DNA of 64,000 bases from Ralstonia pickettii (lineage in GTDB: Bacteria; Pseudomonadota; Gammaproteobacteria; Burkholderiales; Burkholderiaceae): NCBI RefSeq assembly GCF_000607165.1, contig NZ_JFZG01000024.1:682001-746000 (forward strand), read 5' to 3'. The notes under the pieces are model-generated. The model had not been told where the DNA came from. It made no database searches and saw nothing but the letters and a program-made list of their open reading frames with translations. This document shows, piece by piece, positions 1 to 7,810 of the stretch (position 1 is its first letter; each line of letters opens with the position of its first letter). The position numbers were made by a program, and so were the translations under genes.

Positions 1-1240
1 CCACCACATAACCCAGGCCGGTGCCGCGATAGACCACGTTGTCCCACGCCAGCGGCGTGTCGTCGTGTTCGGGCGGAAAGCCATCGATGAGCAGGTTCGC
101 GAGCAGCCACGGTGCGGCTTCGGGCAACTCGGCGGCGGGCACATCAAAGCCATCGACGATGTGCTTGGCGACGTGCAGCGGCATGGCGCTGACCACGTGA
201 TCGGCCAACAGGCGCACAACGCGGCCGTCTGCCTGCAGCACATCAGCGAAGACGCGTGCGCCGGCTTCGTTCGTCGTGCCGATGCGCGCGGCGCCGCCAG
301 GTAGCAAGCGGCCCGGTTCGTTCAATCCGGCGGCTTCGAACAGCCGCTCGGCCATCCAGTCCAGCCCTTCCGGCCACGTGAGCACGGTGCCTTGCTCGGC
401 GTTGCTCGCCATGCCGCCGCGGCTGGCGAAGTACGCAATGCCGGCCCAGGCGGAAACATGATCGGCCGTGGCGCCGTAGTCGTCGCGGCAGCAATAGTCG
501 GCATACCAGTGCAACGTGGCGGCGTGGTAGCCCTCGCGGTGCAGCCAGTCGCGGAAGGTGAGTGCATCGAGCGCACGCCATGCCGGGTCTGCGGACGAGA
601 GCGCTGTCGGCACGGCAAAGATGCGACGGCCGTCGGCGCCCTTGGTCTGGCGCAGGCTGTCGATCTGGGCGAAGAAGCGGGTGTGCTCGGCGCGCTCATC
701 GGGCGTGATGCCCTCGTGCGGCACAAAGCCGTCTTGCCAGCGATTGCCTAGCCACAGGCGTTCATCGGGGGCGTGAACAAGCACGCGTTCGTCGTACGTC
801 GGGCGCAGCGCAAATGGATTGCGCTCGATCACGCCAAAGTCGGCCAGCATCTCGCGCACGTGCGTCGATTCCATCGACGGCAGCGGCAGGTAATGTGCAC
901 CGGTCGGGAACCGCTGCGTACCGAACGCACCGCCTGCGGCATTGCCATAGCGCTCCGGGCCTTCCACGACCACCACGTCGTGCCGCCCGCTTTTTGCCAG
1001 CCGCCAAGCGCAGCTCAATCCGCCGATGCCGCTACCGCAGATGGCCACACCCACGCGGCGCGTTTCCGACGGCGCAGGCAACGCGCGCAAGTCGCGCAAT
1101 CGATGGCCCGCCGCCTGACCCGGCATGCGCACGTTGGGTGTGATTTCCGTGAAGGCCCGAAAGCCCGCCCACGAAGCGGCACCCGCCGCGGCCACACCGG
1201 CCGCAGCTGCGCCCACCAGAAAGCTGCGTCTGCTGTTCAT
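1..1240 (-). CDS. Tat-exported FAD-dependent amine-oxidase-like protein, C-terminus beyond window edge
   Basis: The reading frame runs leftward off the window, so the C-terminus is missing. The ATG at 1240 opens a twin-arginine signal (NSRRSFLVGAAAAG) and the protein is probably folded with its cofactor before export. Around residue 65 a dinucleotide-binding motif appears (VGVAICGSGIGGLSCAWRLA, GxGxxG), typical of flavin amine oxidases and protoporphyrinogen/phytoene-type oxidoreductases. The start lies 13 bp downstream of the stop of the membrane-fused spermidine-synthase-like gene, so the two are likely co-transcribed. Family membership (NAD(P)/FAD-binding, amine-oxidase fold) is fairly secure. 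A polyamine-related substrate is only inferred from the neighbour. Confidence 0.8.
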   Translation of the reverse strand, partial: MNSRRSFLVGAAAAGVAAAGAASWAGFRAFTEITPNVRMPGQAAGHRLRDLRALPAPSETRRVGVAICGSGIGGLSCAWRLAKSGRHDVVVVEGPERYGNAAGGAFGTQRFPTGAHYLPLPSMESTHVREMLADFGVIERNPFALRPTYDERVLVHAPDERLWLGNRWQDGFVPHEGITPDERAEHTRFFAQIDSLRQTKGADGRRIFAVPTALSSADPAWRALDALTFRDWLHREGYHAATLHWYADYCCRDDYGATADHVSAWAGIAYFASRGGMASNAEQGTVLTWPEGLDWMAERLFEAAGLNEPGRLLPGGAARIGTTNEAGARVFADVLQADGRVVRLLADHVVSAMPLHVAKHIVDGFDVPAAELPEAAPWLLANLLIDGFPPEHDDTPLAWDNVVYRGTGLGYVV

Positions 1241-1253
1241 GATGTGCCGGTCA

Positions 1254-2831
1254 TCAGCGCAGCACGCCGTGCCAGTCTTCTTCGAAATACCGCACCAGCG
1301 ATTGGTTGTTCAGCCGGTTCGGCTCCACCTGCGGGCGCGGCATGTCGGGCGCGAAGCTGAACATCTGGTGTGTGGTGTCGGCATCCAGGAAGCGTGTCGG
1401 CACGCGGTACGACGTGGGCGGCTGGAAATCCGCGCGGCCGGGTGCGGCCAGGATGAAGCCCCATTCACCAAAGGACGGCACGAGCGCGTGGTACGGCCAC
1501 GTGCGATAGCCGGCTTCCTTCAAAGTTGCATCCACACACCAGTACGAACGCGGCGCGAAATACGGTGACGTGGCTTGAATGACGACCAAGCCCGTATCCG
1601 CCACATGGCGCGATAGCAGCCGATAGAACGGCACCGAATACAGCTTGCCGATGCTAAAGTTCGACGGGTCTGGAAAATCCACGATGGCCACGTCGAACAT
1701 GTCGGTGGCGGTCTGCATCCATTGCGCGGCATCGGCGTTGACCACCGTCACGCGCGGGTCGCTGAACGCATGCTGATTGAGCGCGACCAGCGCTTCCGCG
1801 TGCGAGAACAGGTTCGTCATGCGCGGGTCCAGGTCAACCAGCGTGACGTGCTCAATCTGCGGGTACTTCAGGATCTGCCGCAGCGCGAGGCCGTCCCCAC
1901 CGCCCAGCACCAGCACGCGCCGCGCACCCCGCACCGATTCCAGCGCGGGCAGCACCAGCGCCTCGTGATAGCGGTATTCGTCGCGCGACGAAAATTGCAG
2001 GTTGCCGTTGATGTACAGCCGCAGGTCGTCTTTCCAGCGCGTCACCACCAGCCGCTGATACGGCGACGAAATCGCGTGGATGATCTCGTCGCCAAAGAGC
2101 GCACGTTCAGACCAGTGCGTGAGCTTGTCCGATGCGCCAAAGCCCGCGAGCAATGCCGCTGCCACTGCGCCTGCGCGCCACGCCATTGCCGTGCGCATGC
2201 GGGCCGTGAGCGCCAGCTCGGCGCGGAAGTGCCAGAGCGTCCAGACCGCAATCGCAGTATTGAACAGGCCGAACAGGAAGCCGGTGCGCACCAGCCCCAG
2301 GCGTGGCGCAAGCACCAGCGGAAAGAGCAGGGACACCGCCAGCGCGCCCAGGTAATCGAACGTCAGCACGCGGCTGACGAGATCGGAGAACTTTGCCTGG
2401 CGCCGATGCAGCATGCGCATCACCAGCGGGATCTCCATGCCGACCAGCACGCCGATCACCATCACCAGCGCATACAGCACCAGCCGGAACGGGGCCGATT
2501 CCAGCGCAAACAACGCGAACAGAGCTGCAGCGGATACGCCGCCGAACAGCCCGACCAGCAATTCCAGATCGACAAAGCGGGCGAGCAGCGCGTCATCCGC
2601 CACGTAGCGCGAGAGCCACGAGCCGATCCCCATCGCAAATAGATAGGCACCGATGATGGAAGAGAACTGCAGGATGGAATCACCCAGCAGATACGAAGCC
2701 AATGCCCCGGCAATCAATTCGTAAGCGAGCCCGCACGAGGCGACCACGAAGACGGCGAGGACCAGCAAGGCATTGCCGCGGCCCGCAGGCTGCGTGGGTT
2801 CGTATGTGGCGTCAGGCTGCGGCGTCGACAT
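1254..2831 (-). CDS. speE: Membrane-fused spermidine synthase-like aminopropyltransferase
   Basis: This 525-residue protein has about seven hydrophobic helices in residues 20-230 (for example NALLVLAVFVVASCGLAYEL). A soluble Rossmann domain follows with the aminopropyltransferase signatures VLVLGGGDGLALRQI, VTLVDLDPRM and DVAIVDFPDPSNFSIGKLYS. It would transfer aminopropyl groups from decarboxylated S-adenosylmethionine to a polyamine at the inner membrane. Soluble SpeE is about 285 residues, so this is the long membrane-anchored class. The frame stays open upstream to 3494. I chose the ATG at 2831 because the conserved hydrophobic N-terminus begins there. speD, which makes the aminopropyl donor, closes the divergent operon at 6240-6665. 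Confidence 0.85.
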   Translation of the reverse strand: MSTPQPDATYEPTQPAGRGNALLVLAVFVVASCGLAYELIAGALASYLLGDSILQFSSIIGAYLFAMGIGSWLSRYVADDALLARFVDLELLVGLFGGVSAAALFALFALESAPFRLVLYALVMVIGVLVGMEIPLVMRMLHRRQAKFSDLVSRVLTFDYLGALAVSLLFPLVLAPRLGLVRTGFLFGLFNTAIAVWTLWHFRAELALTARMRTAMAWRAGAVAAALLAGFGASDKLTHWSERALFGDEIIHAISSPYQRLVVTRWKDDLRLYINGNLQFSSRDEYRYHEALVLPALESVRGARRVLVLGGGDGLALRQILKYPQIEHVTLVDLDPRMTNLFSHAEALVALNQHAFSDPRVTVVNADAAQWMQTATDMFDVAIVDFPDPSNFSIGKLYSVPFYRLLSRHVADTGLVVIQATSPYFAPRSYWCVDATLKEAGYRTWPYHALVPSFGEWGFILAAPGRADFQPPTSYRVPTRFLDADTTHQMFSFAPDMPRPQVEPNRLNNQSLVRYFEEDWHGVLR

Positions 2832-2876
2832 GCTGCGAAGTGGAAAATGAAGGTGCGTTAACAAACGGCGGATGCC

Positions 2877-2906
2877 AAGGCGAGCGCGATTGTGCCGCCT
2901 TTTTTC
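2877..2906 (+). other. Weak hairpin plus T-run between speE and DUF350 gene
   Basis: AAGGCG (2877-2882) can pair with CGCCTT (2896-2901) and is followed by further T residues. It lies in the divergent region rather than after a gene, so it may be a leader hairpin or chance. Confidence 0.25.
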
Positions 2907-2969
2907 CCTGCCTGCGAGCCGGCTGGTGCATGGCCGCATCGGGGGGTACGCAAGCGGCGCATCAGCCGC

Positions 2970-2975
2970 TATAGT
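2970..2975 (+). promoter_or_regulatory. Possible -10 box for the DUF350 operon
   Basis: TATAGT sits about 30 bp upstream of the ATG at 3006, which would give a leader of roughly 24 nt. No convincing -35 hexamer is visible, so an activator or alternative sigma factor is possible. This is inferred from one element only. Confidence 0.35.
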
Positions 2976-3005
2976 GACGCCACCTATGTACTGCACGGCC
3001 TTCCC

Positions 3006-3404
3006 ATGCCCGACATGACCGCTCCCGTGATCGCCTACGCCTCGCACCTGCTGGCAGGCGCCGTGGTGTTCTCCGGCTTCTTTTTCGTCTATCTGCGCCT
3101 GACGCCGTATGACGAGTTCAAGCTGATCCGTGAAGGCAATATTGCGGCGGCGCTGTCGCTGTCCGGTGCGCTGCTCGGCTTCGTGCTCACCATTGCGTCG
3201 AGCATCACGCATGCCGATGGCCTGGTGCCCTTTCTGTTCTGGGCGGTGATGGCGTCGGTGGTGCAATTGATCGTCTTTCTGGTGCTCACGCGGCTGATGC
3301 CGGACTACCGCCTGCAGATCGAGCACAACAATATCGCCGCCGGTATGCTGTTTGGCGTGAGCGCGCTGGCCGTGGGCGTGATCAACGCGGCGTGCCTGTC
3401 CTGA
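3006..3404 (+). CDS. DUF350 inner-membrane protein (YjfL family)
   Basis: This 132-residue protein has four hydrophobic helices, at roughly residues 8-30, 45-66, 75-96 and 110-130. This matches the DUF350/YjfL family, small integral membrane proteins of unknown function. In E. coli yjfL lies with a PspA-like protein and the glutathionylspermidine-synthetase-like yjfC, so a polyamine link recurs across species. The frame is open back to 2892. I chose ATG 3006 because it precedes the first conserved helix; ATG 3015 is also possible. It is the first gene of a rightward operon ending in speD. Confidence 0.82.
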   Translation: MPDMTAPVIAYASHLLAGAVVFSGFFFVYLRLTPYDEFKLIREGNIAAALSLSGALLGFVLTIASSITHADGLVPFLFWAVMASVVQLIVFLVLTRLMPDYRLQIEHNNIAAGMLFGVSALAVGVINAACLS

Positions 3405-3453
3405 CCTTGTTCTGATTGTTCCTGCCCCGCGAATCATCGCGAAGGAGTTTGCT

Positions 3454-4524
3454 GTGAGCCTGTCCAGTTTCATCAAGAAGCAGTTCATCGACATCCTGCA
3501 ATGGACGGAGAGCGAAGATGGCGTGCTTGCCTGGCGCTATCCGATGCAGGACATGGAAATCCAGAGCGGCGGCACCCTGGTCGTGCGCGACTCGCAGATG
3601 GCGATGTTCGTCAACGAAGGCCAGATCGCCGACGTGTTCAGCGCCGGCACCTTCAAGCTGACCACGCAGACGCTGCCCGTTCTCACGTACCTGAAGAACT
3701 GGGACAAGCTGTTCGAGTCCCCCTTCAAGTCCGATGTCTATTACTTCAGCACGCGCCAGCAACTCGGCCGCCGCTGGGGCACGCCGCAGCCGGTGACGGT
3801 GCGCGACAAGGATTTCGGCATGGTGCGCCTGCGCGCCTTTGGCGTGTATGCCTACCACGTGGCCGATCCGAAGCTGTTCTACCAGCAGGTGAGCGGCACG
3901 CGCGACATCTACACCGTGGATGAAGTCGAGGCGCAGCTTGGCCCCGTCATCATGGGGGCGATGGCCACCGCGTTTGGCGAATCCGGCGTGCCGTTCCTGG
4001 ACCTAGCCGCCAACCAGATGCTGATGTCGAACAAGGTGCGCGAGGCGCTGCTCCCGCAGTTCACGCAGTACGGCCTGGCGCTCGACAGCTTCCAGGTGTC
4101 CAGTGTGACGCTGCCAGATGAGTTGCAGGCCGCGCTGGATCGCCGCATCAGCATGGACATGACCGGCGACATGCAGCGCTTCACGCAATACCAGACGGCC
4201 GAATCGCTGCCGCTGGCCGCGCGCAACGAGGGCGGCATCGCCGGCACGGGCGCGGGTTTGGCGGCAGGGCTGGCGATGGGCCAGGCGATGGCCGACAGCC
4301 TGCGCACGGCGGTGCAAGGCAACGCAGGTGGTGTGGCCGCGCCGGCGGCTCAGCCTGCAGCTCCAGCGGCTCCAGCGGCTCCAGCGGCTCCAGCGGCTCC
4401 AGCAGCGGATGATCCGACCGCACGCCTGGCCAAGCTCAAGGAATTGCTCGACAAGGGCCTCATCACGCAAGCCGACTTTGATGCCGGCAAGGCTGCCGTG
4501 CTCAAGGCACTGACCGGAGGCTGA
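3454..4524 (+). CDS. SPFH/Band-7 protein with C-terminal SHOCT domain
   Basis: The GTG at 3454 is preceded by a good ribosome site (AAGGAG at 3442-3447). The 356-residue product begins SLSSFIKKQFIDIL and carries an SPFH/virion-core-like domain over residues 1-230 (VEAQLGPVIMGAMATAF and a coiled region near RRISMDMTGDMQRF). A Gly/Ala stretch (GAGLAAGLAMGQAMAD) and an Ala-Pro linker follow. The end (ARLAKLKELLDKGLITQADF) is a SHOCT oligomerisation module. Such proteins organise or sense membranes. There is no signal peptide, so it is probably cytoplasmic and membrane-peripheral. The neighbours suggest a role in membrane stress with polyamines; the biochemical role is unknown. Confidence 0.85.
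   Translation: MSLSSFIKKQFIDILQWTESEDGVLAWRYPMQDMEIQSGGTLVVRDSQMAMFVNEGQIADVFSAGTFKLTTQTLPVLTYLKNWDKLFESPFKSDVYYFSTRQQLGRRWGTPQPVTVRDKDFGMVRLRAFGVYAYHVADPKLFYQQVSGTRDIYTVDEVEAQLGPVIMGAMATAFGESGVPFLDLAANQMLMSNKVREALLPQFTQYGLALDSFQVSSVTLPDELQAALDRRISMDMTGDMQRFTQYQTAESLPLAARNEGGIAGTGAGLAAGLAMGQAMADSLRTAVQGNAGGVAAPAAQPAAPAAPAAPAAPAAPAADDPTARLAKLKELLDKGLITQADFDAGKAAVLKALTGG
4360..4403 (+). repeat. 9-bp tandem repeat encoding an Ala-Ala-Pro linker
   Basis: About five copies of GCTCCAGCG in tandem encode (AAP)n between the SPFH core and the SHOCT tail. The near-perfect nucleotide identity suggests copy number may vary by slippage, changing linker length without breaking the frame. Confidence 0.85.
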
Positions 4525-4549
4525 GCTTCGGCCCCGCTGATCGGATGAC

Positions 4550-4577
4550 CGGGCGGCACCGCAAGCCGCCCGTTTTT
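4550..4577 (+). terminator. Intra-operon Rho-independent terminator
   Basis: A perfect 8-bp stem, CGGGCGGC (4550-4557) with GCCGCCCG (4565-4572), has a 7-nt loop and is followed by TTTTT. It lies between the SPFH gene and the DUF4178 gene of what otherwise reads as one operon. It may act as an attenuator lowering expression of the DUF4178-speD half, or a second promoter may follow it. Confidence 0.8.
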
Positions 4578-4612
4578 CTGCGCAATTTTTCGCGCAATCG
4601 AACGACCTGACC

Positions 4613-6061
4613 ATGTTTCATGCCAACTGCCCGGCGTGTGGCGCGCCGGTGGAACTGAAGTCTGCTGCTGCCGTCATGGCGGTGTGCAGCTTCTGCAAAA
4701 GCACGCTGCTGCGCGACGGCGAGACGCTGTCCGACATCGGCAAGATGTCTGCCGTGCTGGAGGACTACGCACGCGTGCAGATCGGTACCACCGGGCGCTA
4801 CAAGAACAAGGCGTTCACAGTCGTCGGGCGCATCCAGTTGCGTTACGACGCGGGTTTCTGGAACGAGTGGTACGTGCTGTTTGACGACGGCACCGATGGC
4901 TGGCTCGCAGAAGCGTCGGGGCAGGTCACGATGACGTTCGCGCGAGGCACGCCGGCCAATGCGGTGGCGTTCGAGGCGCTGCGCCCCGGCCAGCTCTATG
5001 ACGCCGAGGGCGCGCAATTCACGCTGTCCGACGTGCGCGAGGCCGATTGCACAGGCGGTCAGGGGGAATTGCCGTTCCGCGTGGGTGAGGGCTGGCATGC
5101 GCGCGTGGCCGACGGGCGTCGCGAAGACGCCTTCATCACGCTGGATTACTCCGACGGCACGGCCCCCACGCTCTACGTGGGTGAAGCCACCACGCTCGAC
5201 GTGCTCAAGTGTCAGCTTCTGCGTACCGACGCCGAGATCAAGGAAACCGCCGGCCGCGTCCCGCGCAAGCTCACGAATCTCGATTGCCCGCAGTGCGGCA
5301 CGTCGATTCCGTTCAGCCCCGGCCTGACGGGCCACGTGCTGTGCCCCGGCTGCGGCGCCGCCATCGATGCGGCCACGCCGCGCGGCGACATCATTGCGCG
5401 CGCACGCTCGGTGCCGCAGGTGGCCACCACGTTGGAGCTGGGCGACAAGGCGCTCATCGACGGCCAGCAGTGGCAGGTGATCGGCGTGATGCGCCGCGCG
5501 GTGGTCGACGGCGGCGGCGGATGGTTCGAATACCTGCTGTACACGCCCAAGCGCGGTTTCAGCTGGATGGTCGAAACCGATGACGGCTGGTTCCGCGCGA
5601 GTGTGCTCGACCGCTGGCCCACCCAGAAGGACGGCCGCACCGCGGTGCTCGACGGCAAGGTCTACGCCCGCGACGAGGACTACACCTCGCGCGTGACCTA
5701 CGCCGCTGGCGCCTTCAACTGGCGCGTTCAGGCTGGTGACCAGACGCGTGTTGTCGAATACACCGCGGGCCAGGAAAGCCTGGCTGCAGAGAGCGACGCG
5801 CATGAACTGACGTGGTCCAAAAGCACGCCGGTGAGCGCTGCGCAGATCAAGGCCTGGTTCGGCAAGGTGGTGGCGGAGCCGGCCAAGACTTCGTCGTCGA
5901 GCTACATGACGGTGGCTGTGGTCGCCTGCGTATTGCTCGGTTTGCTGAACCTCGTACCGTTCTTCATGGCGCCGGGTTCGGTGTTCGGTATCACGTTCTT
6001 CGCGGCACTGCTGTTGCTGGTGCCCGCGTGGCTGGTTGCCAAGATCGGGGGCGGTGAATGA
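4613..6061 (+). CDS. DUF4178 protein with two zinc ribbons and C-terminal membrane helices
   Basis: This 482-residue protein starts MFHANCPACGAPVEL with a CxxC...CxxC zinc ribbon (residues 6-28). DUF4178-type beta-rich segments follow, at about residues 60-190 and 265-400, each containing W-Y-V-L/E-Y-L-L patterns. A second ribbon (CPQCG...CPGCG) lies near residues 225-255. Two helices (AVVACVLLGLLNLVPFF and FAALLLLVPAWLVA) anchor the C-terminus. The function of DUF4178 is unknown. Its recurrent association with DUF350, SPFH/PspA proteins and polyamine enzymes is known family context. Its stop overlaps the next start (ATGA), so translation is coupled. Confidence 0.85.
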   Translation: MFHANCPACGAPVELKSAAAVMAVCSFCKSTLLRDGETLSDIGKMSAVLEDYARVQIGTTGRYKNKAFTVVGRIQLRYDAGFWNEWYVLFDDGTDGWLAEASGQVTMTFARGTPANAVAFEALRPGQLYDAEGAQFTLSDVREADCTGGQGELPFRVGEGWHARVADGRREDAFITLDYSDGTAPTLYVGEATTLDVLKCQLLRTDAEIKETAGRVPRKLTNLDCPQCGTSIPFSPGLTGHVLCPGCGAAIDAATPRGDIIARARSVPQVATTLELGDKALIDGQQWQVIGVMRRAVVDGGGGWFEYLLYTPKRGFSWMVETDDGWFRASVLDRWPTQKDGRTAVLDGKVYARDEDYTSRVTYAAGAFNWRVQAGDQTRVVEYTAGQESLAAESDAHELTWSKSTPVSAAQIKAWFGKVVAEPAKTSSSSYMTVAVVACVLLGLLNLVPFFMAPGSVFGITFFAALLLLVPAWLVAKIGGGE

Positions 6062-6243
6062 AGAACTGGTTCGTTCTCTACGCCGTGGCCGTGGTGATTG
6101 GCGCGACCTATATGGATTGGAAGGCCGGCTTTACCGCGCCGCGCACGCCGTCGTACGGCAGCAGCACGGGCGGCTCGTCTTACTGGGGCGGCTCGTCGGG
6201 CGGCAGCGGTTATGGCGGCGGCTTCAGCGGGGGCCACAAGTGA
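6058..6243 (+). CDS. Short membrane-anchored Gly/Ser/Tyr-rich protein
   Basis: This 61-residue protein starts with a hydrophobic helix (WFVLYAVAVVIGATYMDW). A low-complexity tail rich in Gly, Ser and Tyr follows, ending GYGGGFSGGHK. The start overlaps the DUF4178 stop by 4 bp and the end overlaps the speD start by 4 bp, so it is firmly within the operon. Comparable low-complexity proteins accompany DUF350/DUF4178 loci (YjfM-like). No function can be assigned. The tail could mediate weak multivalent assembly at the membrane, but that is speculative. Confidence 0.75.
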   Translation: MKNWFVLYAVAVVIGATYMDWKAGFTAPRTPSYGSSTGGSSYWGGSSGGSGYGGGFSGGHK

Positions 6244-6665
6244 CGCGGACTGACGCAGCGCTTTCAGTGGAGGAAGCATCCGCCGCCGTGGGTGAGCATC
6301 TTCTGCTCGATCTGTACGGCGTGGCGCCTGCGTTGCTGCGCGATGCCGCTGCACTGGAAGCCGCGCTGCGCGATGCTGCCGACGCGCTCGGCGCCACGAT
6401 CCTGCATGCGCATCTGCATCGTTTCGATTCCGTGCGCACGGGGTTGTCCGCTGGCGAGCAAGGCGGCGTGACCGGCGTGTTGCTGCTTGCTGAATCGCAT
6501 CTTTCCATTCACACGTGGCCCGAGCACGGCTTTGCGGCCATCGACGCGTTCATGTGCGGCACTGGCACGACGCATGCCGCGCGCGCGGTGTTCGAGCGTG
6601 CGTTGGCGCCGGAACGTGTTGACGTGCGCGTCGCCCGCCGCGGCGGCGAGCCGGCCCCGAATTGA
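6240..6665 (+). CDS. speD: S-adenosylmethionine decarboxylase proenzyme
   Basis: This 141-residue protein matches the short class-1B SpeD enzymes. The self-cleavage region ESHLSIHTWPEHG is present around residue 84. The Ser after Glu becomes the pyruvoyl cofactor, followed by the conserved AxxDxFxCG pattern (AAIDAFMCG). It decarboxylates S-adenosylmethionine to provide the aminopropyl donor for the SpeE-like enzyme encoded at 1254-2831. The GTG start at 6240 overlaps the preceding stop (GTGA). The frame is open further left, but upstream codons lie inside the previous genes. Confidence 0.9.
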   Translation: MTRTDAALSVEEASAAVGEHLLLDLYGVAPALLRDAAALEAALRDAADALGATILHAHLHRFDSVRTGLSAGEQGGVTGVLLLAESHLSIHTWPEHGFAAIDAFMCGTGTTHAARAVFERALAPERVDVRVARRGGEPAPN

Positions 6666-6666
6666 T

Positions 6667-7713
6667 TTACACCGGCTGGCCGTCGAATATCACGCGATTG
6701 CGCCCCAGCCGTTTGGCAGCCAGCAGCGCGGCATCGGCACGCATGATGAGGTCTGTGGGTGTGCAGAGGTTGCGCCCCGGCTCGCAGCTCGCCAGGCCCA
6801 GGCTGATGGTGCAGCGGATGGGGCCCTCCAGTGTGGCAATCTCCAGAGCCTCCACCGTGCTGCGCAAGCGCTCCGCAATGCTGGTGGCCTGCAGGGTGGT
6901 CGTATCGGGCAGCACCACCAGGAATTCTTCGCCGCCGTAGCGGCCCACCGAGTCGATGGGGCGCGAATTCACCCGCAGCGTGCGTGCGATCTCAATCAAG
7001 ACCGCATCGCCTGCGGGATGGCCGTAGGTATCGTTCACGCGCTTGAAGTGGTCAACGTCCACCACCAGCAATGAAAGGGGCTGCCTATGCAGCATCGCGT
7101 GGCCGCATTCGCGCGCGAGCAGTTCCATTGCGGCGCGCCGGTTCCAGATGCTCAGCATCGGATCGGTCAGGCTCTCATGGCGCGCGACCTGCAGCTCGGT
7201 CAGGATGGACCGCTGCGTTTCGCTCAGTTCGCGTTCGCGAAAACCCGATTCCACCCAACTGGCCAAGTCGTTGAGCAGTTCTTGCTCGGCCTGGCCAAAT
7301 GTGCGCGGCTTCTGGTCGATCACGCAGAGCGTGCCGACGGCGTAGCCCGCGAGGTTCCTGACGGGCCGCCCGGCGTAGAAGCGGATGTGCGGCGCGCCGG
7401 TAACGAGCGGGTTATCGGCAAAGCGGGGGTCTGCCATGGTGTCGGGAATGACCAGCATCTGGTCTTCGGCCACGGCATGTCCGCAGAACGAGATGTCGCG
7501 CGGGGTCTCGCGCACGCTCAGACCGATGCACGATTTGAACCACTGGCGCTGGGCGTCGATGAGCGACACGAGCACCGTGGGGGCGTCAAACACCCGCTTG
7601 GTTGTGCGCGTGACGCGGTCGAACAGTTCCTCATCCGGCGTGGACAGCAACAGCATGTCCTGGAGGGAGGCCAGACGTTCTGCTTCGTTATCCGGAATCG
7701 GGGCGGGTTTCAT
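6667..7713 (-). CDS. GAF-GGDEF diguanylate cyclase
   Basis: From ATG 7713 the product is 348 residues. A GAF sensor domain (about 20-170, with FCGHAVAEDQMLVIPDT and the cysteine/histidine pattern of small-molecule GAFs) is followed by a GGDEF domain (about 190-348). The active site is RYGGEEF, with the substrate-binding NDTYGHPAGDA upstream. An RxxD inhibitory site (RPID) sits five residues before GGEEF, so it is probably a product-inhibited c-di-GMP synthase. No membrane helix is evident. The frame is open upstream to 7869, but the conserved part starts near 7713. Its 3' end meets speD tail-to-tail. Confidence 0.88.
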   Translation of the reverse strand: MKPAPIPDNEAERLASLQDMLLLSTPDEELFDRVTRTTKRVFDAPTVLVSLIDAQRQWFKSCIGLSVRETPRDISFCGHAVAEDQMLVIPDTMADPRFADNPLVTGAPHIRFYAGRPVRNLAGYAVGTLCVIDQKPRTFGQAEQELLNDLASWVESGFRERELSETQRSILTELQVARHESLTDPMLSIWNRRAAMELLARECGHAMLHRQPLSLLVVDVDHFKRVNDTYGHPAGDAVLIEIARTLRVNSRPIDSVGRYGGEEFLVVLPDTTTLQATSIAERLRSTVEALEIATLEGPIRCTISLGLASCEPGRNLCTPTDLIMRADAALLAAKRLGRNRVIFDGQPV

Positions 7714-7810
7714 GCGCAGGGGGGGCGCCGGTCGGGCCGGCGCGCTTGAAACGGGCAATGGGAGAGGAATCGCCCACGCATAGCAAGCCGCAGGCCCGCC
7801 ATACATCACG

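Noticed and set aside
2832-3494. N-terminal extension of the speE-like ORF up to 3494
   Set aside because: It would overlap the divergent DUF350 gene and translates into His/Gln-rich shadow sequence. The conserved protein starts at 2831.
4502-5803. 433-codon minus-strand frame opposite the DUF4178 gene
   Set aside because: No ribosome site or recognisable domain. The plus-strand gene has zinc ribbons and coupled neighbours.
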